Assembly (NCBI RefSeq): GCF_918698245.1
Contig: NZ_CAKKMS010000001.1
Location: forward strand, 992,001-1,056,000
Reading direction: 5' to 3'
Source: Pedobacter sp. Bi126
GTDB taxonomy: Bacteria > Bacteroidota > Bacteroidia > Sphingobacteriales > Sphingobacteriaceae
DNA length: 64,000 bases
The notes beneath the pieces are model-generated. The model saw nothing but the letters and a program-made list of their open reading frames with translations. It was not told the DNA's origin and did not search any database. The stretch's first letter is position 1. Every line of letters starts with the position of its first letter. The position numbers were made by a program, and so were the translations under genes. Positions 20,120-28,996 of the stretch are shown one piece after another.

Positions 20120-20653
20120 TTAATTATTCTTTTCTCTAAGCATCAAATAGCCAAATCCAGTTATAAAAGCAAATACGACAAAAGACTCAATATGCAGAAA
20201 AGACAATTGATAAGCTATTCTCCAAGAAGAAGCAAAAGAATCTCTTTGAAAGCCGCTAATCCACAGTATTATATCATTAGTAAATGTTGAGGCTAATATC
20301 AACAACCCAAAAATTAAACGCCAATATCTTGCCTTCTGGAAATAGATGAACCAAAGGCTTTGCGTAGAAAATAAATACACAAATAACGGAAATACTGCCG
20401 GAAACCAATATGGCCCAGTAAAGCGGTTTATAAATGCATACTGAACATGATCTCCACTTAACCAATCAGCACAGAAAATTACCGGGAATTGCAAAAAAAA
20501 TACAATACCAACAATTCTGATCAGCCAAATAATGGAAATATCAAGTATGCTGATAAATTCAGTTTTCCTAAAGAAGAAAATTACGATACTCCAGCAAGCA
20601 TAAATAAACATTTGTTCTTGCAAAATATAGCGCGGCAAAACAGAGTCTATCAT
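20120..20653 (-). CDS. Multi-pass membrane protein, unknown function
   Basis: A 177-aa, very hydrophobic, aromatic-rich protein with about four or five transmembrane segments (for example IIWLIRIVGIVFFLQFPVIF and ARYWRLIFGLLILASTF). No recognised domain. It precedes the phosphoesterase gene on the same strand and may be cotranscribed. Confidence is for being a gene, not for function. Confidence 0.6.
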   Translation of the reverse strand: MIDSVLPRYILQEQMFIYACWSIVIFFFRKTEFISILDISIIWLIRIVGIVFFLQFPVIFCADWLSGDHVQYAFINRFTGPYWFPAVFPLFVYLFSTQSLWFIYFQKARYWRLIFGLLILASTFTNDIILWISGFQRDSFASSWRIAYQLSFLHIESFVVFAFITGFGYLMLREKNN

Positions 20654-20719
20654 TAGTGAGGGTTAAATTTAGATGACACAAATTAAGTGATTTATTTGAT
20701 ATTGATGAATATAAGAGAT

Positions 20720-21469
20720 TTAAATCACCTCAATTCCCAAATGCCTATAAGGCTCTAGGATCGTATTACTGGGATCGGTTTCGGTAATGATTACATCTAC
20801 ATCGGTAACCGGGCAAACATAGTAAGGCTCTACAGTATTTATTTTCTCGAGTGCGGATAGCGCAATGGTTTTTTGCGCCTGGTTAATCATGACGTTGTTC
20901 AGTTGGGCATCTTCATATATAATGGAAGTAATACCCATACTATTGTGCAAACTACAGATACCAAGCATACAAACATCGGCCCTAACCTTTCTAAAGGTAT
21001 CGATAGTTTCTTGCCCCATGGTGGTAAATGCGGTTTTATGCAATCTTCCGCCGGCAAATATCACTTCGGCATTGGGGTGGTCTTCCAAAATATTGGCAAC
21101 GGGAAAGCTATTGGTAATAATGGTGATTTTTAAATCTTTAGGCAATGCGGCAGCCAGCGCGACTACCGAGGTACCACCATCGAAAAACACCACCTGACCA
21201 TCTTTCAAAAACGCTAAGGCTTTGTTTGCAATAACCTGTTTGTGCTGCTGATTGTACTTTTCCCTATCCCGGTAATGTTGCGGAATGGGCGAATGAGAAA
21301 TTGCGCCCCCCCTAACCGCCCTAAGCAGCCCTTGCATGTCGAGCTCCTTAATATCACGGCGTACTGTATCTTCTGATACATTTAATAATGTGCTCAATTC
21401 GTTCAACCGTACCTTGGTGTCTTTTTCCAGGGTATTTATAATGATCTGTAGACGCTCTTCTTTTACCAT
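20720..21469 (-). CDS. DeoR/GlpR family transcriptional repressor
   Basis: A 249-aa regulator: N-terminal DeoR helix-turn-helix (LNELSTLLNVSEDTVRRDIK, residues about 18-37) followed by RAVRGGA and a sugar-isomerase-like effector domain with FFDGGTSVVALAAALP and ITNSFPVANILED, which bind phosphorylated sugars. It is divergent from the HAD nucleotidase gene, with three TTGC...GCAA dyads between them, so autoregulation and control of the neighbour are likely. The inducer is unknown. Confidence 0.9.
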   Translation of the reverse strand: MVKEERLQIIINTLEKDTKVRLNELSTLLNVSEDTVRRDIKELDMQGLLRAVRGGAISHSPIPQHYRDREKYNQQHKQVIANKALAFLKDGQVVFFDGGTSVVALAAALPKDLKITIITNSFPVANILEDHPNAEVIFAGGRLHKTAFTTMGQETIDTFRKVRADVCMLGICSLHNSMGITSIIYEDAQLNNVMINQAQKTIALSALEKINTVEPYYVCPVTDVDVIITETDPSNTILEPYRHLGIEVI

Positions 21470-21474
21470 ACTAA

Positions 21475-21562
21475 TGCAATATATTGCAAATATATAAATT
21501 TATCAGGATTATAATTTGCGATATATTGCAATATTAAATATTTTTGTTGCAAAATATAGCAA
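21475..21562. promoter_or_regulatory. Three dyad operators between the DeoR regulator and the nucleotidase
   Basis: TGCAATATATTGCA at 21475-21488 is a perfect 14-base palindrome. TTGCGATATATTGCAA at 21516-21531 and TTGCAAAATATAGCAA at 21547-21562 are near-copies. Centres are about 42 and 31 bases apart; the last ends 3 bases before the ATG at 21566, and the first lies 6 bases upstream of the regulator start at 21469. Confidence 0.8.
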
Positions 21563-21565
21563 ATC

Positions 21566-22117
21566 ATGAGAAAAACAATAGGCATTGATATGGACGGCGT
21601 TCTCGCCGACATAGAAGACCATATACTTCAGACATACCAGGCAGAAACAGGCATTTCACTTACGCGCAATGATATAAAAGGCAAATCGGAAGAAGAACTT
21701 TTTCCGGATAGGGCCATGGTAATGAAGATCTGCAATAGAACAGGCTTTTTCAGAAACCTGCCGGTAATGGAAGGCGCTGTTGAAGCCATAAAAAAACTAA
21801 TGGAAGACTACGAGATCTATATCGTTTCAGCCGCCATGGAATTCCCCTTATCGCTCTTCGAAAAACGCGAGTGGCTTGCAGAGCACTTCCCTTTTATCAG
21901 CTGGAAAAATATCATCTTTTGTGGCGATAAGCGCATAATAGATACCGATTATTTAATTGACGACCATTGTAAAAACCTTGATTTCTGCAAAGGAAAAGCC
22001 TTAATGTTTACTGCATTTCACAATGTAGAAAAAAATCATCACCAAAGGATAAATCACTGGAGCGAGGTATCAGCTTTATTGAAGGAACTCGAAGAGACAA
22101 ATCTTGAAATCGTCTAG
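21566..22117 (+). CDS. 5'-nucleotidase-like HAD hydrolase (NT5C type)
   Basis: A 183-aa HAD-family phosphatase of the 5'(3')-deoxyribonucleotidase type. Motif I is GIDMDGVLADIED (residues 6-18, nucleophile and acid Asp), motif II the Ser in IYIVSAAM, and the late Asp pair is in DTDYLIDDHCKNLD. It should dephosphorylate a (deoxy)nucleoside monophosphate or a related sugar phosphate. It is divergent from the DeoR regulator; given DeoR's usual link to sugars or nucleosides, a nucleoside-salvage role is plausible but unproven. Confidence 0.85.
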   Translation: MRKTIGIDMDGVLADIEDHILQTYQAETGISLTRNDIKGKSEEELFPDRAMVMKICNRTGFFRNLPVMEGAVEAIKKLMEDYEIYIVSAAMEFPLSLFEKREWLAEHFPFISWKNIIFCGDKRIIDTDYLIDDHCKNLDFCKGKALMFTAFHNVEKNHHQRINHWSEVSALLKELEETNLEIV

Positions 22118-22161
22118 TCAAACATTTAGCCTCTTCATATCCACATGCCAGGAATAAAAAA

Positions 22162-22186
22162 AGGATGTAGCCACTGGCTACATCCT
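22162..22186 (-). terminator. Rho-independent terminator, minus strand
   Basis: An 11-bp stem, AGGATGTAGCC with GGCTACATCCT, three-base loop; on the minus strand it is followed by T7. It lies downstream of the Cys/Gly-rich peptide gene on that strand. On the plus strand there is no T-run. Confidence 0.8.
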
Positions 22187-22305
22187 CTATCTAAATTAAC
22201 GCTCTCAACTAGAAGTTGATATAAGGCTCTCACCCCTTATGCCTACAATATTACGGCAGAAAGATTAAGATTTGATGAAGATTTCAATTTAAAGCAAAAA
22301 AATTA

Positions 22306-22398
22306 TTAATCGCCTCCACAACCACCGCAGCTACCGCACGAACTTCCACACGAACCACAAGAACTGGCTCCGCCGCCGTCACCCCCTCTAACTGGCAT
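22306..22398 (-). CDS. Tiny Cys/Gly-rich peptide
   Basis: Thirty residues from an ATG at 22398: MPVRGGDGGGASS, then a run of five Cys, each followed by Gly or Ser (CGSCGSSCGSCGGCGGD), stop at 22308. It lies between two minus-strand terminators (22421-22449 and 22162-22186). Such Cys-Gly tracts occur in RiPP precursors and at the ends of some membrane proteins, but there is no leader, no modifying enzyme nearby and no known family match. The frame stays open further upstream across the hairpin without another ATG. Treat it as a candidate gene. Confidence 0.4.
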   Translation of the reverse strand: MPVRGGDGGGASSCGSCGSSCGSCGGCGGD

Positions 22399-22420
22399 AT
22401 AAGCACTGTAGGCTAAAAAA

Positions 22421-22449
22421 ATAAGCCTCCCTGAAAAAGAGAGGCTTAC
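22421..22449 (-). terminator. Terminator-like hairpin, minus strand
   Basis: AAGCCTC pairs with GAGGCTT, followed by T7 on the minus strand. It lies 205 bases after the Crp-family gene stop and 23 bases before the Cys/Gly peptide ATG, so it is the terminator of the former or an attenuator for the latter. Confidence 0.65.
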
Positions 22450-22653
22450 GAATGTAATCTAAATCGTCCCGTTGATTTAATTTTTACTTACCCAAATTTA
22501 AACACAAATATGATGTTTAGTATAGGCAATTTAAGGTTGTACATCAATATGTAAAAAGTGTATAATGTTATGTAAACATAGCGTTTAAAATGAGTATTCT
22601 TCGCACAGATCGACCTAACCAGTTATGATCAACCGGAAAACAGTTTTATTTAA

Positions 22654-23268
22654 TTACACCAGCTCCCTTACCAATTTACTGCGTATGCGACTAAGTGTCT
22701 CCAAACGCATACCTAAATAACTTGCTATGCACCTTAATGGCACTCTAGATATATCAACAGCGTTTAGTTCCAAGAATTTTTCATAACGCCTTTCTGCCGA
22801 AGGGATTCTGGCTATTATGGCCCGCTCTGAGGCGGCATGATACTGGAGCGCTAAAATCTTTCTACCAATAACATTTGTTTCCTGATAACTGGCGTAAAGC
22901 TTATCAATCAATAAGTTTGGAATAGCAACCAATTCTGAATCTTCCAATGCCTGCAAATATTCAATTGAGGGCTGAACGTTTTCATCGGGATGTTGAATCG
23001 CTCCAATAAATTCGTTCCCTAAACTGATCCAAGTGGTAATCTCTTTATTACCATCTTTAATAAAACCTCTTACCAAGCCTGATACCACGAAAAAAACATA
23101 ATCATTATTATCAATGGGAGATAAAATGTATTTATTTTTCTTGATCAGAAGAGTATCTACATTTTTTTCTATTTCCTGGATAAATCCAGAGGTTATAGGG
23201 CATAAACTGCTGAAATAATTTAATACAGCGTTTACTAAAAATACCTTTCGGGATTCGAGCATACACAA
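22654..23268 (-). CDS. Crp/Fnr family transcriptional regulator
   Basis: A 204-aa protein: cyclic-nucleotide-binding-type barrel (YVFFVVSGLVRGFIKDGNKE) to about residue 120, long dimer helix, then a Crp-type helix-turn-helix in RVPLRCIASYLGMRLETLSRIRSKLV near residues 175-200. The cAMP-contact residues are not clearly conserved, as in many Bacteroidota relatives, so the ligand is unknown. The start could be the Met two codons downstream (MLESRKV). It shares nothing obvious with the neighbours. Confidence 0.85.
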   Translation of the reverse strand: MCMLESRKVFLVNAVLNYFSSLCPITSGFIQEIEKNVDTLLIKKNKYILSPIDNNDYVFFVVSGLVRGFIKDGNKEITTWISLGNEFIGAIQHPDENVQPSIEYLQALEDSELVAIPNLLIDKLYASYQETNVIGRKILALQYHAASERAIIARIPSAERRYEKFLELNAVDISRVPLRCIASYLGMRLETLSRIRSKLVRELV

Positions 23269-23633
23269 ATAGGGATAGACTTAAGACCCTTAATTATAGC
23301 GTTTTTTAACGGAAAATAAAAATAAAGTAGATTATTAAGATAATTATAATGCTTAAACACCTTTATAATGAGGATTTTTTAATATTCTTAAGCACAAACT
23401 GATTTATCCGGGTAAAAATCTGAGTTTAGTCTTATTAAACAACAAATAAAATATGCATAGCAGCGGCTGACAATCTTAAAAAGATTTAACAAATAAGGCG
23501 AAACGTTTTTACAACATTCATTCCGTTCATTTTTTATGAAAAAAGCAAATGCGCGCAGACCATATGCAGAATAATAGACACCCAATAAAAAAGAAAAGAA
23601 ATAAAGAAGGTCCGGGTGGAAGGTACCCGATTA
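23269..23633. other. Gene-free AT-rich interval
   Basis: 365 bases between two minus-strand genes. I see no convincing frame; one short weak frame in it has no family resemblance. There is a small GGGT/ACCC hairpin just upstream of 23634, which might be the end of the PorP operon. No repeat or known RNA was recognised. Confidence 0.5.
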
Positions 23634-24605
23634 TTAGAAGTAACATTTCGGCCTTCTGCTTTTTGCAGTTTGCAGATAATACCCAATAGATATTTCGTGT
23701 GAGCCATAATCATAGCTACCGAATTTATTTAAACTATAATCGTAACCATAGCCGATCCGGAGGTTTTCGCGGACAAAAAACTCAGTAATCAACCCGATAG
23801 CACTCCTTGCCCTTAAATCGCTTTGTAATGCTGGCTTAGGATAAATTTTTACGGAGGTTCTATATGCAGCACCTAACCAAAGTTTTTCTTTGATCATTAA
23901 AAAAGCATTAAGATCCAATGAGGTTGGCCCGTTCAAATCATCTTTGATCAAAAAAGTAGGTTTGAACATAAAATCATTGTTCACTGGAAATACCATTCCC
24001 GCCGTTAAATAAAAATGCGGCTTAGAAGTAATACTTAAAAGATTATTATCCCTAAAAACAGGAAGGTATTGGGTAAGCAGGTTATTGGCAGAGAAACCGA
24101 TAAAGAATTTTTCGTTCGAATAATGTACACCAGCCCTAATATCGGGTACGATTCGGCTTTCATATCCTGTCGGAATCTTGTTGTCGCCGGTTTCATTTGG
24201 ATCTAATAAACTTCCGTTAAGCCCCATCTGCATTACGCCCACTCCAACGCCAAAAGCAAGTACATTGGTTTCGGTGCGGTCTAGCTTAATGCGGTAAGCA
24301 AAATTCCCTGATAGGTTTAACGAGTTCTGTGCGCCAATTTTATCTTTCGACACCAATAAACCCAAACCTAAACTTTCTTCCTTAACCGCTTCATCTACCG
24401 ATATGGAAAGCGTTTGGGGAGCGCCCTGAATACCTGTCCATTGCGCCCGCACAAAGGCCTGCATATACAGCTCTTCTTTGTAGCCTGCATAAGCAGGATT
24501 GATGTATAAACCATTGAACATATATTGTCCAAACTGGGCATTCTGTTGCGCGAACAGGCACAGGCCGATTAAATTAAACAATACCGTTAAAATTATCTTT
24601 TTCAT
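23634..24605 (-). CDS. PorP/SprF family type IX secretion membrane protein
   Basis: A 323-aa outer-membrane beta-barrel protein with a signal peptide (IILTVLFNLIGLCLFAQ) and the family opening QNAQFGQYMFNGLYINPAYAGYKEEL, then alternating strands to a QTAKSRRPKCYF end. SprF/PorP proteins help deliver large adhesin-like cargo through the T9SS. It is the last gene of the operon with the CHU_C protein 22 bases upstream. The ATG at 24605, preceded by GGAGG, is preferred over an in-frame GTG at 24614. Confidence 0.9.
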   Translation of the reverse strand: MKKIILTVLFNLIGLCLFAQQNAQFGQYMFNGLYINPAYAGYKEELYMQAFVRAQWTGIQGAPQTLSISVDEAVKEESLGLGLLVSKDKIGAQNSLNLSGNFAYRIKLDRTETNVLAFGVGVGVMQMGLNGSLLDPNETGDNKIPTGYESRIVPDIRAGVHYSNEKFFIGFSANNLLTQYLPVFRDNNLLSITSKPHFYLTAGMVFPVNNDFMFKPTFLIKDDLNGPTSLDLNAFLMIKEKLWLGAAYRTSVKIYPKPALQSDLRARSAIGLITEFFVRENLRIGYGYDYSLNKFGSYDYGSHEISIGYYLQTAKSRRPKCYF

Positions 24606-24627
24606 ATCCTCCACATTTTAGTTCCAT

Positions 24628-25566
24628 TTACCTGATAACTGTAACATAACCTTTAAATTCCTGCCATTGAGCACTTGCGGTTTTTACTTTAAGCACATAG
24701 AAATACGTTCCATCTACCAAACCATTCGCGGTCCAGTCGTTTAAATAACTATCTTTCTCATAAACTGTGCTTCCCCAGCGGTTAATAATGGTAAGCTGGT
24801 TTCCGCTATAACGGTCCAAGCGTTCAACAAAAAAGGTTTCATTTTTTCCATCGCCGTTTGGCGTAAATACGTTCGGAATTTTAAGCCCTGTAATTTCTTT
24901 GGTATCAACCGATATATTGTTAGAAGGATCGGGATCTATTTCATTGATGGTAACCCTGGCACTATTAACAACATTACCAGGTTTCATTGCCCTTACATTA
25001 ATGATCAGCTCAACAAAACTGCCATTGGCAAGTGACGGGATCGCCCAGGAAACTGTCTTGGTTTGATCGTTATAACTTGCGGTACCCACAATAGTTGGAT
25101 CGACGCTTACAAAGGTTAAATTTTCTGGAAGGTCATCCTTTACCTGGATGTTGGTAGCCTCACCGATCCCGTTGTTGCGCACCAATAAATTGTATTTAAA
25201 TACCTCGGTATTGATTACCTGTCTGCTTTCAGATCTTTTAACTATGGAAACATCCGCTGATATGGCTGTCTCCATCACCACTTCCTTTTCTTCTGACAGA
25301 TCGGAGCTACAGCCTCCTAAGCTAAAAGTAATAACAGTATATTTCCCTGCGGTGTTAACCACATAATCTTGCTCGGTAGCACCTAATATGGCATTTCCAT
25401 TCCTGAACCATTGATAAGAGATAGCACCTGTACCATTGGCCCTCAGTTTAACAGTAACGCCTGGTTTAAGGTTAAGCGTATTCGGATTGCCAGATTGCGC
25501 AAAGCATGCTGCTGCAGAAAGCAGCAGCACACCGAGCACAATTATCCTTAATCTGTTAAACATCAT
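24628..25566 (-). CDS. Secreted protein with DUF11 repeat and CHU_C (T9SS) C-terminus
   Basis: A 312-aa protein: signal peptide, an Ig-like segment (AISYQWFRNGNAILG), then a DUF11-type domain (NNGIGEATNIQVKDDLPENL; SFVELIINVRA) and the gliding-motility-associated C-terminal domain: IPNVFTPNGDGKNETFFVE, NRWGSTVYEKDSY, DGTYFYVLKV. The latter is the T9SS type B sorting signal. It should be exported to the surface, perhaps with the PorP/SprF partner 22 bases downstream. Confidence 0.9.
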   Translation of the reverse strand: MMFNRLRIIVLGVLLLSAAACFAQSGNPNTLNLKPGVTVKLRANGTGAISYQWFRNGNAILGATEQDYVVNTAGKYTVITFSLGGCSSDLSEEKEVVMETAISADVSIVKRSESRQVINTEVFKYNLLVRNNGIGEATNIQVKDDLPENLTFVSVDPTIVGTASYNDQTKTVSWAIPSLANGSFVELIINVRAMKPGNVVNSARVTINEIDPDPSNNISVDTKEITGLKIPNVFTPNGDGKNETFFVERLDRYSGNQLTIINRWGSTVYEKDSYLNDWTANGLVDGTYFYVLKVKTASAQWQEFKGYVTVIR

Positions 25567-25576
25567 TGGTTAAACC

Positions 25577-26296
25577 TTATGGCGCTACAGCGATAGTTGC
25601 TTTGCCTGGTTTAACAGTAACAGTGATTGCTTTGCCGGCAGTTGCAGTACAAGTTGTTGCAGGCACGATCTGAACACCACCTGTAGCATAACTTCCAATA
25701 GCCGTGAAAACATACGCGCCCGGAGCCACGCCAGCCTTAAGTGTAAAAGTATCTCCCGAACCGGATGCTGCACCCAAAGTTGTAATATCAGCTACAGCAG
25801 TACCTCCTAGCGTTGCCGACCAGACATAAGTCATGGTTACCCCGGTTGGCAATGTTATTGAAGCATCCTTACTCGCCGTAATTACCGTGGCAGCTGTTTG
25901 ATCGGTACAATAAACACTTCCTGGAGCTGCAACAGCGATAATAGGCGTAGGTAATTTTTCTACAACGGTATTATCAGAGGCATCACTAGGGCAGAGATTC
26001 GCATCTGCCGGCTGAACCTGAACAGAATAAGTATGGTTTCCGACAGCTAATCCTGCTGCTATCTGATAAAAAGCATTTGAACCATTATATACTACCGCAG
26101 CTTCTGCAGTTCCGTCAACGGTCCATATAATTTTATCGCCATTAACAGGTGTATAACCGGTGAAAGTTGGATTCAATTTTACTGTACCTGTTCCGCACAG
26201 GTATACATTTGGCGTCTGTGCAAAGGCACCCAGCGGCAATAAAAACATTAAGAATACAAAGATTCTTAGATTGCGTTTTGTAGATTTTTTCATCAT
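25577..26296 (-). CDS. Secreted Ala/Thr/Val-rich Ig/PKD-like protein
   Basis: A 239-aa protein with a signal peptide (FVFLMFLLPLGAFAQ) and beta-rich repeats: GYTPVNGDKIIWTVDGTA, then TMTYVWSATLGGTAV, resembling PKD/Ig-like modules. No T9SS C-terminal signature of its own; it ends GKATIAVAP. It lies 10 bases upstream of the CHU_C gene in the same operon, so it may be a surface partner. The start could also be the second Met (26293). Confidence 0.75.
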   Translation of the reverse strand: MMKKSTKRNLRIFVFLMFLLPLGAFAQTPNVYLCGTGTVKLNPTFTGYTPVNGDKIIWTVDGTAEAAVVYNGSNAFYQIAAGLAVGNHTYSVQVQPADANLCPSDASDNTVVEKLPTPIIAVAAPGSVYCTDQTAATVITASKDASITLPTGVTMTYVWSATLGGTAVADITTLGAASGSGDTFTLKAGVAPGAYVFTAIGSYATGGVQIVPATTCTATAGKAITVTVKPGKATIAVAP

Positions 26297-26333
26297 AATG
26301 GTTAATTTGTTTGGAGGAAATAACTTATTCTTT

Positions 26334-28559
26334 TTAATTAATGGATACTATTGGTTTATGTGGCACAAGCTTTACCCTAAAACTAAAAGGGATAGCCCGT
26401 TCGCAGCCGTTTGCATTTTTGATGGTCAATACCCCTTGATATACTGCTACCGGTGTATTTGATGGAACGTTGATTGTAATTTCATTTGCTGGCAAGGCTT
26501 GATCTGAAACGGCAGGAAGTAAATTTCCAGCCCAGGAGATGCTATAACTAATGGGGTCGAAAACCGGATTAGCGTAAGCAATTTTAGTTATGGTAAGTCC
26601 TTCGCAAATACCAGGATTTGGCCCTAAAGTCAAATTTGGCTGTGGATTTACAGTTAAATTAAAATCCACTTTTTTTCCGCAATACGTCGCATCATCAGCA
26701 ACGGTGTAACTGATGACAGCGCTTCCAGCTGCAATTGCTGCGACCTTGCCCGTGGCATCTATTGTTGCAATAGCTGCATTGCTACTGCTCCAAATGCCAG
26801 AAGGATTATCATTGGTTAAAGTTGTGATAGTTCCTGCACACATGGTATTTAGACCAATAACCGGATTTACAACAGCAATAGGTTTAACATTTACCAATAC
26901 TGCTTTACGGCCCCCAACATTCTTACAGCCTGTTAATGTATTAATTGCTTCTACGTAGTAGGTAGTGTTTGCAGTAAGGGCGGGCGTTGTATAGGTTGCA
27001 CCAGTATTAAACGGCGTAACTCCATTGGAAACGGCATACCAATTGTAAGTATATTGGGCGATATTGGAATTGCTGACCGCTAACGTAGCCGTAGCTCCAC
27101 TGCAGATTGTTGTACCCGGAACATCTAGCGGGGGTAATGGATTAACCTTCAGTTTTACGCGGAGTCTTTCAGAAACCCCTGTTACGCAGTAGGTTCTGCT
27201 ACCTTGTACATAGTAACTATAATCTCCGGCAAGAAGCGAGGATGGAGGAGTATAATTTTCTCCGGTATGCAACAAATTGCCTCCTGTTTCTGCATCATAC
27301 CATTTATATTCCGTACAGGCCTGTGGATTGTTAACAGAAAAGGTGGTGGTTTCTCCCTGGCAGATGGCCCTGGCATCCTCAGCGATAGGATCAATCAACG
27401 TGCGTGGCTTAGCCAATTTCCTTTTAATGTCATAAATCTGAAGTGAGCCCAGCACACCGGCCAATCCACCGGTAGTGATCTCTAAACGATCGTAAACCTC
27501 AGTAATCGGAAAGGTGAGTACATATTTATCTGTTGAACCCGGAAAAAGCCTAAGGTTTAGAAAAGTTCCTGTATTATCGAAAGCATCGCCCGCTTTGACC
27601 CCATTTAAATAAGGCTGAATGATAAAGCCGGTAAGTAAATTCAGATTAAGTAATCCACCCCCTGGCTTACCTATTATAATGCTCACAGAATCTTTCGGCT
27701 GAGAAGGTTTATTAAATATTGCCGTAAGGTATATTTTGTTTAATACAGAGACCCCAACATCCATCAGCGCATAGCTATCATTATCGCTATCTATCGAATT
27801 GAAAGGATCAGTTACCTTTCCGGTTGCATTTAACACCCCTCCAATAACAGTAGGCTGTACTCCCGATAAAACATCAATTACTTCATCACAATCAATCTTA
27901 TCAGTAGTCGTTTCCATAATATAGGCGTGGAAAAGCTTTGTAGACAACGCTACCGAGAGTAAATTGCCCGATACCTTTACATAAATCCCGTTATATATCT
28001 GATTGGGTGTGAGTGTAACCTCAATCTCTCCCGAACCGCTAATTACACCCGCTATATTGGTTGAGTTATAAATCGGGAGAGTAGTTGCCGCATATCCCGC
28101 ATCATGACCCGGACCAAGCAATCCCAATAATGGCCAATCAGCAGCAACGGTATGCAAACCTGTGAATGTTCCTATCTCTACACCGCTTAGAACGCTTAAT
28201 ACTTCGGTAGGGAGCGAAATTTTAATTATAACTGGAGTATTGGCAGGAATTGATCTGGGCGAACCACCAGCAGCACTAAACTGTAAGAATTGGGTCGAAG
28301 ATGCCAATCCTGCTAAGCCAAGTCCAACACCTAATGTTGATGCATCTTTAACCTGTCCATTAACAGCATTTCCTGCATCTGAAATGGTACCCATAATTAA
28401 AGACCCACCCAATACCTTAAATCCGTATTGGACTGATCCCTGAAAATCTGCGTAAGTACGCTTTGTATTTTCACACTGTGCTACAACCTGCGCACGCAAA
28501 TACGTGGGCATAAGAAAAAGCACAAGCACCAAGAAAGATAGACAAGAGCGTCCTTTCAA
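26334..28559 (-). CDS. Large secreted Ig-like/BIG2 repeat protein
   Basis: About 741 aa, first gene of the surface operon. Signal peptide (CLSFLVLVLFLMPTYLRAQ), an N-terminal region of unknown fold, then Ig-like modules: TEYKWYDAETGGNLLHTGEN, YTYNWYAVSNG, and a BIG2-like one (PSGIWSSSNAAIATIDATGK then VAAIAAGSAVISYTVA). The first in-frame start, TTG at 28613, lies inside a -7-like TACTTTTG (28618-28611, minus), so a TTG at 28559 is preferred. It is probably a cell-surface adhesin-like protein. Confidence 0.8.
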   Translation of the reverse strand: MKGRSCLSFLVLVLFLMPTYLRAQVVAQCENTKRTYADFQGSVQYGFKVLGGSLIMGTISDAGNAVNGQVKDASTLGVGLGLAGLASSTQFLQFSAAGGSPRSIPANTPVIIKISLPTEVLSVLSGVEIGTFTGLHTVAADWPLLGLLGPGHDAGYAATTLPIYNSTNIAGVISGSGEIEVTLTPNQIYNGIYVKVSGNLLSVALSTKLFHAYIMETTTDKIDCDEVIDVLSGVQPTVIGGVLNATGKVTDPFNSIDSDNDSYALMDVGVSVLNKIYLTAIFNKPSQPKDSVSIIIGKPGGGLLNLNLLTGFIIQPYLNGVKAGDAFDNTGTFLNLRLFPGSTDKYVLTFPITEVYDRLEITTGGLAGVLGSLQIYDIKRKLAKPRTLIDPIAEDARAICQGETTTFSVNNPQACTEYKWYDAETGGNLLHTGENYTPPSSLLAGDYSYYVQGSRTYCVTGVSERLRVKLKVNPLPPLDVPGTTICSGATATLAVSNSNIAQYTYNWYAVSNGVTPFNTGATYTTPALTANTTYYVEAINTLTGCKNVGGRKAVLVNVKPIAVVNPVIGLNTMCAGTITTLTNDNPSGIWSSSNAAIATIDATGKVAAIAAGSAVISYTVADDATYCGKKVDFNLTVNPQPNLTLGPNPGICEGLTITKIAYANPVFDPISYSISWAGNLLPAVSDQALPANEITINVPSNTPVAVYQGVLTIKNANGCERAIPFSFRVKLVPHKPIVSIN

Positions 28560-28911
28560 TTGCTTAAAGTAAAGAGAAAAATAAATAGTTTGTTTGTTTG
28601 CTCGTTGATACAAAAGTACGGCGGCTCCTAGGCAAATTATCCGTTCACTTCATTCATTACCCCTCTCACAGCACTATAAAAGCCTATTTTATTGATATTT
28701 ATCAACAAAACTAAAGAATTCAAAAATTACAGACATCCGGGCGGATAGTCTATGTGAAAATATTCCAACAACTTAGAATAATAGATTTTTTTTGCTGGTA
28801 AAAAGAACCTGAAATATCAATCGGTAAGAATAATTGACGGCAAAGAGATTGCGATATTTTTTTTAGCAAATAATACTTGCAAGAGAAAAGAGTTATTGTA
28901 TCTTTGCACCC

Positions 28912-28975
28912 TCTCTGGAAGCTTCCACTCCAGAGTTTAAGAAAGCCTTCCAGCAATGGGAGGCTTTTCTTATTT
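28912..28975 (+). ncRNA. Candidate short RNA with its own promoter and terminator
   Basis: A -33/-7 pair (TTG at 28877-28879, TATCTTTG at 28899-28906, 19-base spacing) precedes CTCTGGA/TCCAGAG, a hairpin at 28912-28934, and a terminator formed by AAGAAAGCCT/AGGCTTTTCTT at about 28941-28973. It lies between two minus-strand genes, antisense to none. The terminator may also serve the ATPase gene ending at 28997. No frame of note. Confidence 0.4.
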
Positions 28976-28996
28976 TAAATTGACTGGTCAGTTTGG

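Noticed and set aside
23388..23585. A 65-codon minus-strand frame with many Cys and aromatic residues
   Set aside because: No start context or family resemblance; AT-rich DNA with by-chance openness.
28895..28975. tRNA-like double hairpin
   Set aside because: No T-loop or anticodon arm of the correct size; it is better read as a short RNA with terminator.
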